Origin: Bacteroidales bacterium
Lineage (GTDB): Bacteria; Bacteroidota; Bacteroidia; Bacteroidales; P3
Reading direction: 5' to 3'
Assembly: GCA_031271725.1 (NCBI GenBank)
Contig: JAISVE010000144.1
Span: 1-11,517 of the forward strand
DNA: 11,517 bases
Shown piece by piece: positions 6,643 through 11,517 of the stretch. The position numbers were made by a program, and so were the translations under genes. Under the pieces are notes generated by a model. It worked only from the letters and a program-made list of their open reading frames with translations. It searched no databases and was not told the origin of the DNA. Each line of letters starts with the position of its first letter. Position 1 is the stretch's first letter.

Positions 6643-6650
6643 TATATTTG
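6643..6650 (+). promoter_or_regulatory. -7 box (TATATTTG) of the toxin-antitoxin operon
   Basis: TATATTTG matches TAnnTTTG and sits 17 bases before the antitoxin ATG at 6668, in the AT-rich region expected. A -33 TTG at the right distance is not evident. Confidence 0.5.
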
Positions 6651-6667
6651 CGAAAAGATTATTCGTT

Positions 6668-6910
6668 ATGAGAATCTCATTAGACATCAGTGATGCAAAA
6701 GCATTGTTTGTAATAGAACTACTAAAAAGTTTTCCATTTGTCAAAATTTTACCGGACAGAACCAAACCAAAAACACAAACAAAAGTTTCTTCAAAAGAGG
6801 ATATTGTAATATCTCCGTTTATTATGGAAATGGTTTCTGATAGCAATATTCCTGCAAATTATGATTATAAGGCTAATTATAGAAAACATCTCGCTGAAAA
6901 ACATATTTAA
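6668..6910 (+). CDS. Putative antitoxin of a PIN-domain toxin pair
   Basis: An 80-residue protein directly before a PIN-domain toxin. The N-terminal part (ISLDISDAKALFVIELLKSF, then PFVKILPDR) has a strand-helix-strand pattern often seen in short Bacteroidetes antitoxins; the middle is Lys/Thr/Ser-rich (TKPKTQTKVSSKEDI), and the tail (IPANYDYKANYRKHLAEKHI) is likely the disordered toxin-binding segment. I see no definite helix-turn-helix or ribbon-helix-helix motif. The role is inferred mainly from size and position: its stop TAA shares one base with the toxin ATG (TAATG), so translation is coupled. It should neutralise the RNase and may repress its own promoter. Confidence 0.65.
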   Translation: MRISLDISDAKALFVIELLKSFPFVKILPDRTKPKTQTKVSSKEDIVISPFIMEMVSDSNIPANYDYKANYRKHLAEKHI

Positions 6911-7338
6911 TGAAGCCAAAAATTTTTTTAGATACTAATATTATATTGGATTTGTTGGGAAAACGAGAGCCGTTTTTTGAAGATATTGCAAAAATAGCAA
7001 CGTTAGCTGAACGAGGCGAATTAACGCTCGTAATATCTGCATTATCTTACTCAACCGTAAATTATATTCTTGAAAAATACGAAAAGCATAATGTTGTAAT
7101 TTCTAAATTGCAAAAGTTTAAAATGATTTCTACAATTAGCGCATTGGATGAGTCGGTTATAGACAGTGCGTTAAACTCAAATTTTGAAGACTTTGAAGAT
7201 GCCTTACAGTATTATTCTGCTTTGCGTTCCAATTGTGATGTAATACTAACGCGAAATTGTAAGGACTTTAGAGTATCATCATTACCTATAATGACTGCAG
7301 ATGATTTTCTAAATCAATTTTATAACTTTGAAGGTTGA
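6910..7338 (+). CDS. PIN-domain toxin ribonuclease (VapC-like, PIN_3 type)
   Basis: A 142-residue single PIN domain, the usual toxin length. Metal-binding acidic residues are in place: FLDTN (Asp8) with Asp14 near the first strand, Glu34 in the helix after, Asp97 in FEDALQ and Asp119 in TRNCKDF. The order IFLDTNIILDLLGKREPF, ISALSYSTVNYIL, DFEDALQYYSAL and CDVILTRN is typical of the PIN_3-type toxins common in Bacteroidetes. Toxins of this fold cleave RNA with Mg2+; the specific target here cannot be read from sequence. The gene is translationally coupled to the antitoxin and is followed by a perfect palindrome that could end transcription. All acidic residues are intact, so it is probably functional. 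Confidence 0.85.
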   Translation: MKPKIFLDTNIILDLLGKREPFFEDIAKIATLAERGELTLVISALSYSTVNYILEKYEKHNVVISKLQKFKMISTISALDESVIDSALNSNFEDFEDALQYYSALRSNCDVILTRNCKDFRVSSLPIMTADDFLNQFYNFEG

Positions 7339-7344
7339 GTATAT

Positions 7345-7368
7345 GCAAAGCAAATTTATTTGCTTTGC
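7345..7368 (+). terminator. Perfect 11-bp hairpin after the PIN toxin
   Basis: GCAAAGCAAAT and ATTTGCTTTGC are perfectly complementary around two bases, 6 bases after the toxin stop. It lacks a clean U run (next bases TTCAAC), so it could be a weak bidirectional terminator or part of the palindrome-rich spacer that follows. Confidence 0.5.
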
Positions 7369-7374
7369 TTTCAA

Positions 7375-7463
7375 CTTAATCGTAACGCTGCTCGCTTCGC
7401 TCGCTAAGTTACTATGCCTTGAAAATACAAACAAGTTTGTATTTTACTCGGCTTAATCGTAAC
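7375..7463. repeat. 12-bp direct repeats bracketing a palindromic spacer
   Basis: CTTAATCGTAAC occurs perfectly at 7375-7386 and 7452-7463. Between them are CTCGCTTCGCTCGC and a perfect 11-bp inverted repeat, AAAATACAAAC (7422-7432) and GTTTGTATTTT (7435-7445), separated by AA. Further out, GAGTATA (7337-7343) is inverted as TATACTC just before the next gene. The set could be a small non-autonomous inserted element with a 12-bp target duplication, or folded RNA. No coding content is seen; the spacer separates the toxin-antitoxin pair from the following operon. Confidence 0.55.
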
Positions 7464-7472
7464 TTTATACTC

Positions 7473-7904
7473 ATGAAAAATATCTATGCTGTTTTTATTG
7501 GGGTGATGCTGTTGTTTGTATCATTGCAAAATTCTCATGCACAGCAGGTACAGAATAAACCTGACGATATTGTGGGCTACTATCTTTCGGAAGATCCTTT
7601 CACCAATAAAAAATCACAGGTTTATATATACAAGGCGGCAAATGAGAGTTATGAGGGTACTGTTACCTGGGTAGAAGACCCTGAATTGCAGGAATTTATC
7701 GGATATAAATTTTTATGGGGGTTAAAATTTAACAAACAGGAAAACGAGTGGGAACGTGGAGTGTTTAAGTATCCGGGCAAAAATGGAAATTTTAAAGCAT
7801 ATATGTCTTTTCCTAATGGTCTTGCCAAACTTAAAGTGCGGGGCTATTGGGGCGTTGCTGCTTTTGGAAAGACGCTTTATTGGACAAGGGAGAAAAAAAG
7901 ATGA
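7473..7904 (+). CDS. Secreted DUF2147 family protein
   Basis: A 143-residue protein with a signal peptide (hydrophobic core YAVFIGVMLLFVSL, cleavage after SHA at about residue 23). The mature part has DUF2147 features: an early DDIVGYYLSED (the usual start is a GxW/Y element), VYIYKAANESYEGTV, KFLWGLKFNKQENEWERG, and the C-terminal LKVRGYWGVAAFGKTLYWTR that corresponds to the family's K-V-R-G-Y-x-G...G-x-x-x-x-W-x-R ending. The function of the family is unknown; a small beta-rich extracytoplasmic protein is expected. The ATG at 7473 is preferred over an upstream in-frame start at 7419 because it gives a normal signal peptide and starts after the palindromic spacer. Its stop overlaps the next start (ATGA). 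Confidence 0.8.
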   Translation: MKNIYAVFIGVMLLFVSLQNSHAQQVQNKPDDIVGYYLSEDPFTNKKSQVYIYKAANESYEGTVTWVEDPELQEFIGYKFLWGLKFNKQENEWERGVFKYPGKNGNFKAYMSFPNGLAKLKVRGYWGVAAFGKTLYWTREKKR

Positions 7905-8452
7905 TTATAGGAATAACAGGCACGCTCGGTGCAGGAAAAGGAACGGTTGTTGATTATCTTGTGAAGCAAAAAAGCTTTAGGCATTATTCGGTACGTGGAT
8001 TTTTAATAAAAGAGATAGAAAAGCGTGGATTGCCTGTTAATAGGGATAGTATGGTAGTTGTGGCGAATGATTTGCGTGCAAGTTTTTCGCCGTCTTATAT
8101 TACCGATTGTTTGTATGATGAAGCGGTAGCTGTTGGCGACAGCAACGCTGTTATAGAAAGCATTCGTGCGGTAGGTGAAATAACATCATTAAGAGCAAAA
8201 GGCAACTTTACACTATGGGCGGTTGATGCCTTGCCTGAACTGCGCTACAAACGCATTGTCGGACGCGGCTCGGAAACCGACCATATCACTTACGAAAAAT
8301 TCCTCGCAGACGAAGCAACGGAAATGGAAAGCACCAACCCCACAAAACAAAACTTAAAAGCCTGCATGGCACTTGCCGACCACACCTTCACCAACAATGG
8401 CAGCGTTGCCGACTTGGAACAGGCAGTTGCTATACAATTACAGAATTTATGA
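7901..8452 (+). CDS. P-loop nucleotide kinase-like protein (AAA_18/dNMP kinase-like)
   Basis: A 183-residue P-loop protein. Walker A is G7-TLGAGKGT-15 inside MIIGITGTLGAGKGTVVDYL, of the type found in nucleoside monophosphate and dephospho-CoA kinases. Further conserved-looking parts are HYSVRGFLIKEIEKRGLPVN (substrate side), AVIESIRAVGEI, FTLWAVDALPELRYKRIVGR, the charged lid-like SETDHITYEKFLADEATEM, and an ending ADHTFTNNGSVADLE, which is the usual end of such kinases. The substrate is not shown; because the gene overlaps dCMP deaminase by 4 bases (ATGA), a deoxynucleotide or a regulatory role for the deaminase is likely. The ATG at 7901 overlaps the DUF2147 stop and is preferred over an in-frame ATG at 7847. 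Function beyond the fold is inferred. Confidence 0.75.
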   Translation: MIIGITGTLGAGKGTVVDYLVKQKSFRHYSVRGFLIKEIEKRGLPVNRDSMVVVANDLRASFSPSYITDCLYDEAVAVGDSNAVIESIRAVGEITSLRAKGNFTLWAVDALPELRYKRIVGRGSETDHITYEKFLADEATEMESTNPTKQNLKACMALADHTFTNNGSVADLEQAVAIQLQNL

Positions 8453-8931
8453 ACACAAGACCGAATTGGGACGAATATTTTATGGAACTTTGCCACTCGG
8501 TGGCAAAGAGGGCTACTTGCGATAGAGGTAAGAGTGGCTGCGTGATAGTTTCGGACAGGCAGATACTTGTTACCGGCTACGTGGGCTCGCCTGCCGGACT
8601 GCCGCATTGCGATGATGCGGGGCATCTTTTTAAGAAGACTGTTCACGAAGACGGAAGCACTACAACACATTGCGTACGCACCGTACACGCAGAACAGGCG
8701 GCAATATGCCAGGCAGCAAAACGCGGCATTGCAATAGGCGGTGCAACGCTTTACTGCACCATGACACCCTGCCGTACTTGCGCCATGCTAATTATTAACT
8801 GCGGAATAAAACGGGTTGTTTGCGAGTACAAGTATCACGCAGGCAAAGAGAGCGAAGAAATGTTTAAAACCGTAGGAGTTCAACTTGATTATATAAATAA
8901 TGAAGTTCTGCAATACAAAGGGCAACTCTAA
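8449..8931 (+). CDS. comEB: Deoxycytidylate (dCMP) deaminase
   Basis: Converts dCMP to dUMP, the substrate of thymidylate synthase. At 160 residues it has the normal length. Zinc site: HAE at 80-82 (Glu82 is the proton shuttle) and PCRTC at 107-111. RPNWDEYFMELCHSVAKRATC at the start and GYVGSPAGLPHCDD (the substrate-side loop, including an additional structural zinc-type cysteine) are typical of dCMP deaminases rather than tRNA or RibD deaminases. The start overlaps the P-loop kinase gene by 4 bases, so the two are co-expressed. The last codons and stop (GQL, TAA) lie inside the left arm of a palindromic element. The comEB symbol reflects the family name; a role in competence is not implied. 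Confidence 0.9.
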   Translation: MNTRPNWDEYFMELCHSVAKRATCDRGKSGCVIVSDRQILVTGYVGSPAGLPHCDDAGHLFKKTVHEDGSTTTHCVRTVHAEQAAICQAAKRGIAIGGATLYCTMTPCRTCAMLIINCGIKRVVCEYKYHAGKESEEMFKTVGVQLDYINNEVLQYKGQL

Positions 8932-9040
8932 ATTCCTCAAATATTTGCGTTGCGCTGCATCTCGTAAATACTCATTATCCATCAGATAACTCCGTTTTAC
9001 TCGATTTGCGCGCCTTAATCTTTGAGTTTTTAAGTTGCCC
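8920..9040. repeat. Palindromic element, copy 3 (121 bp), overlapping the comEB end
   Basis: Outer arms GGGCAACT (8920-8927) and AGTTGCCC (9033-9040) are perfectly inverted, followed inward by CCTCAAATATT versus AATCTTTGAG. The inner hairpin TTATC (8975-8979)/GATAA (8985-8989) sits within about 2 bp of the centre and replaces the CGTACT/AGTACG of copies 1 and 2. It shares GCGTTGCGCTGC with copy 1 and TTGCGCGCCTTAATCTTTGA with copy 2. On the minus strand it is open and encodes QRLRRANRVKRS...AQRKYLRNLE, which aligns with the peptide in RibD; here it is not in a gene. The left arm includes the comEB stop codon, and the element may serve as its terminator. Confidence 0.85.
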
Positions 9041-9085
9041 ACAAAAGTAGATTATAATAATAACTTTAATTAAAAAATAAAAAAA

Positions 9086-11128
9086 ATGGACTTGACAAAA
9101 ATTTTACTGCTAACAGCACTCGGCGCAGGATTACTGCTGCTCGGCTCGTGCAAATCAAAACAAAAAGAAAACGAAGGCGAATTCCGCTACACTATTGACC
9201 AATTCGCCGACATTAAAATTATCCGCTACAAAGTGCCGGATTGGGATAAACTATCCCTTCAACAAAAAGAACTTCTCTATTATCTCGGAGAGGCAGCGAA
9301 GGCAGGGCGCGACATTATTTGGGATCAAAATTTTAAACACAATCTCATTATCCGTCATACGCTTGAAGCGATTGAGAAGACTTATAAAGGTGATAAAGAT
9401 ACGCCTGAATACAATAGTTTTCTTGTTTATTTAAAACGCATTTGGGTTTCCAACGGCATTCATCACCACTATGGAAATTACAAGATAGTTCCCGATTTTT
9501 CAAAAGAATATTTTGCACAGCTGATAGAAAATTCGGATATGAGCGGAGTTAAAACAAGCAAAACTTCAAAAGAACTTACAGAGTTTTTAACGCCGATAAT
9601 CTTCGACCCGTCACTTTATGCCATGCGTTCCGTAACAGATAATCCGGAGCATAAATTACTTGAAAACAGTGCCTGCAATTATTATGACGGAGTAACAACC
9701 GCGGAAGCAGAAGAGTTTTATGAAAAGATGGCCATTAAAGATGATCCGCGCCCCATATCTTACGGACTTAACTCACGACTTGTAAAGAAAGACGGAGTTA
9801 TAGCAGAGGACATCTACAAGATTGACGGACTCTACGGCGATGCCATAAAACAGATTGTGTTTTGGCTCGAAAAGGCATCAACCGTTGCCGACAATAATAT
9901 GCAGAAAAGCCATATCTTAAAACTTGTTGAATATTATAAAACGGGTAACTTGCGTACTTTTGACGAATACAATATTCTTTGGGTGCAGGACACGCTTTCT
10001 ATGACCGATTATGTTAACGGTTTTATAGAAAACTACGGCGATCCGCTTGGAATGAAAGCAAGTTGGGAAGCAATTGCAGACTTCAAAAATTTGGAAGCGA
10101 CAAAGCGCGCCGATATTATAAGTGCAAATGCACAATGGTTTGAAGACAACGCACCTATTGACCCGCGTTTCAGAAAAGAAAAAGTAAAAGGCGTTAGCGC
10201 AAAAGTAATAAATGTTACAACGCTTGGCGGCGACTGCTTTCCACCACCGCCAATTGGAATTAACTTACCTAATGCAGATTGGATTCGCAGAGATTACGGC
10301 TCAAAATCCGTAACAATTCAAAACCTTACAGATGCTTACGACAAGAGTGCGCAGGAAGGAAAGAGTTTGTTGAGTGAATTTGCAATTGATGAAAACGAAA
10401 TTGCACGTTCTAAAAAATACGGCAATTTGGCAAGTAATTTGACAACAGATTTACACGAATGCCTTGGTCACGGCTCAGGCAAACTATTACCCGGTACAAG
10501 CAGTGAGGCATTGAAAAATTATTCGTCAACATTGGAAGAAACCCGTGCAGACCTTTTCGCATTGTATTATATAATGGATCCGAAACTTATAGAGATTGGG
10601 CTTTTTGATAGCGAAGACTTGCCGAAGGCAGAGTACGATGGCTTTATCCGTAATGGGCTTATGACGCAACTTATCCGTATTGAAGAAGGCAAAAATATTG
10701 AGGAAGCGCACATGCGCAACCGCAGTTTGGTGTCACATTATGCTTACGAAAAAGGTAAGGCTGACAACGTTATTGAAATGCTAACTAAAGATGGTAAAAC
10801 ATATATCAAAATTAACGATTATCAAAAATTACGCAGCATTTTTGCGGAACTTCTTGCAGAAGTGCAACGCATAAAAAGTGAGGGCGATTACGAGGCAGGC
10901 AAGGCACTTGTAGAAAAATATGCAATAAATGTAGAACCTGCTTTACACCGTGAAGTTTTGGCACGTTACAAAACCTTGAACCTCGCTCCCTACGGCGGTT
11001 TTGTAAATCCTGTGCTGACTCCCGTAGAAAAGAACGGAAAGATTATTGATGTTAAGGTTTCCTACACTGACGATTTCAAAGAACAGATGCTGGAATATGG
11101 CAAAAAATACTCTTTCTTGCCATATTAA
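9086..11128 (+). CDS. Dipeptidyl peptidase III, lipoprotein (peptidase family M49)
   Basis: A zinc exopeptidase that removes dipeptides from peptide N-termini. The 680-residue length fits the M49 family. Signal with lipobox LGSC (Cys22), then KSKQKENEGE, so the mature protein is membrane-anchored in the envelope; whether it faces the periplasm or outside is unknown. Zinc site: HECLGH at 457-462 (His457, His462, catalytic Glu458) and EETRAD at 484-489, which supplies the third ligand. HECLGH, rather than HELLGH, is the Bacteroides-type variant. Other conserved-looking stretches are GDCFPPPPIGINLPN and RIEEGKNIEEAHMRNR. It is preceded by AT-rich sequence with a possible -33 TTG (9035-9037) and an imperfect -7 box TAACTTTA (9061-9068), spaced 23 bases. 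It is a single gene, not overlapping comEB. Confidence 0.92.
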   Translation: MDLTKILLLTALGAGLLLLGSCKSKQKENEGEFRYTIDQFADIKIIRYKVPDWDKLSLQQKELLYYLGEAAKAGRDIIWDQNFKHNLIIRHTLEAIEKTYKGDKDTPEYNSFLVYLKRIWVSNGIHHHYGNYKIVPDFSKEYFAQLIENSDMSGVKTSKTSKELTEFLTPIIFDPSLYAMRSVTDNPEHKLLENSACNYYDGVTTAEAEEFYEKMAIKDDPRPISYGLNSRLVKKDGVIAEDIYKIDGLYGDAIKQIVFWLEKASTVADNNMQKSHILKLVEYYKTGNLRTFDEYNILWVQDTLSMTDYVNGFIENYGDPLGMKASWEAIADFKNLEATKRADIISANAQWFEDNAPIDPRFRKEKVKGVSAKVINVTTLGGDCFPPPPIGINLPNADWIRRDYGSKSVTIQNLTDAYDKSAQEGKSLLSEFAIDENEIARSKKYGNLASNLTTDLHECLGHGSGKLLPGTSSEALKNYSSTLEETRADLFALYYIMDPKLIEIGLFDSEDLPKAEYDGFIRNGLMTQLIRIEEGKNIEEAHMRNRSLVSHYAYEKGKADNVIEMLTKDGKTYIKINDYQKLRSIFAELLAEVQRIKSEGDYEAGKALVEKYAINVEPALHREVLARYKTLNLAPYGGFVNPVLTPVEKNGKIIDVKVSYTDDFKEQMLEYGKKYSFLPY

Positions 11129-11227
11129 ATAGAGAATTTTATTCCTTTGTTTATTTGCTTCCAACCTGAATTTTTATTTCCTCACAATCAGGCGGTAGCA
11201 AGGTGTAAAAACGGTTAAAAACGCGGC

Positions 11228-11257
11228 AAAAAATGCTTGGGTTTTAGAGCATTTTTT
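11228..11257 (+). terminator. Hairpin between DPP III and gyrA
   Basis: AAAAAATGCT (11228-11237) and AGCATTTTTT (11248-11257) are perfectly complementary around a 10-base loop, and the stem ends in a T run, as in an intrinsic terminator. It is 99 bases past the DPP III stop. The gyrA promoter elements overlap its right half. The 186 bases 11129-11314 hold no other feature I can support. Confidence 0.65.
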
Positions 11258-11267
11258 CGTATATTTG
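11237..11267 (+). promoter_or_regulatory. gyrA: Bacteroidetes-type promoter of gyrA
   Basis: TTG (11237-11239), 20 bases, then TATATTTG (11260-11267): an exact -7 consensus with suitable -33 spacing, 47 bases before the ATG at 11315. It overlaps the hairpin at 11228-11257, so terminator and promoter share DNA. Confidence 0.7.
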
Positions 11268-11314
11268 TGCTAATTATTTTTTAGAACAAATAGCAAGAAA
11301 ATCAGTTAATTAGA

Positions 11315-11517
11315 ATGGAAGAAAAGGAAATCAAAGAGCAGGGTGAAAGCCCTGTTGTGGAACGCATTGTCCCTGTGAACATCGAAAGGCACATGCAATC
11401 GGCATTTTTGGATTATTCAATGTCGGTTATCGTGTCAAGGGCATTACCCGATGTTAGAGACGGTATGAAGCCGGTACAACGGCGTATTATCTATACAATG
11501 AACGAGATGGGCATTAC
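11315..11517 (+). CDS. gyrA: DNA gyrase subunit A, N-terminal part (3' end outside window)
   Basis: The first 67 residues of GyrA, the breakage-reunion subunit of DNA gyrase. After a charged leader of about 20 residues ([17 protein letters not shown]) comes the highly conserved start [20 protein letters not shown] followed by [10 protein letters not shown]. The catalytic tyrosine and quinolone region lie beyond the window. GyrA usually has KPVHRR at this point; Gln in place of His resembles topoisomerase IV ParC, so ParC remains an alternative, although [33 protein letters not shown] favours GyrA. Start chosen at the first ATG after the promoter, giving a normal-length leader. Confidence 0.88.
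   Translation, partial: MEEKEIKEQGESPVVERIVPVNIERHMQSAFLDYSMSVIVSRALPDVRDGMKPVQRRIIYTMNEMGI

Noticed and set aside
6385..6667. DGR template repeat or small reverse-transcriptase-associated RNA downstream of the lipoprotein
   Set aside because: I looked for a second copy of the GGTTTTCGTTTGGCT ending and found none in the window.
8788..9042. Minus-strand 84-codon frame opposite the comEB end
   Set aside because: It is antisense to comEB and its protein-like part is the palindromic element's own sequence; no upstream signals or independent homology are evident.

Overview
The window looks like a chromosomal segment of a low-GC Bacteroidota, most likely an uncultured member of the Bacteroidales. 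The evidence is the Bacteroidetes-type -7 boxes (TAnnTTTG), the scarcity of Shine-Dalgarno sequences, the dnaG-coaX-outer-membrane-protein and lptC gene order, a lipoprotein dipeptidyl peptidase III with the HECLGH motif, and several short lipoprotein signals. No tRNA, rRNA, CRISPR array or transposase was seen.

Layout: (1) 1-2553, a tightly overlapping plus-strand run: the 3' end of dnaG, type III pantothenate kinase (coaX) and a FadL/OmpP1-like outer membrane protein. (2) 2553-2676, a 124-bp palindromic element, then lptC. (3) 3245-4976, a minus-strand pair yigZ-ribD, convergent with lptC; ribD carries a second copy of the palindromic element inside its reading frame. (4) 4977-5412, an intergenic region with opposing promoter-like boxes, ten perfect GCCAAGA heptamers and an unassigned open frame. 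(5) 5413-6384, a lipoprotein with a formylglycine-generating-enzyme (SUMF1) type fold whose last 39 residues look like the variable region of a diversity-generating retroelement (DGR). (6) 6385-7472, repeat debris, a PIN-domain (VapC-like) toxin-antitoxin pair and a palindrome-rich spacer. (7) 7473-8931, three overlapping genes: a DUF2147 protein, a P-loop nucleotide-kinase-like protein and dCMP deaminase. (8) 8920-9040, a third copy of the palindromic element, then DPP III. (9) 11129-11517, a hairpin and promoter followed by the start of gyrA.

Most genes are housekeeping: DNA replication and topology (dnaG, gyrA), coenzyme A and riboflavin synthesis (coaX, ribD), LPS export (lptC), dCMP/dUMP supply (kinase-like protein plus deaminase) and peptide turnover (DPP III). 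The accessory part is 5.0-7.5 kb. The two main leads are: (a) a family of ~122-bp palindromic elements whose outer arms differ in sequence between copies yet remain self-complementary within each copy, one of them lying in frame in ribD; and (b) a candidate DGR target lipoprotein with a heptamer array in its likely leader. No reverse transcriptase or template repeat lies in the window, so the DGR link is inferred from the coding sequence alone.
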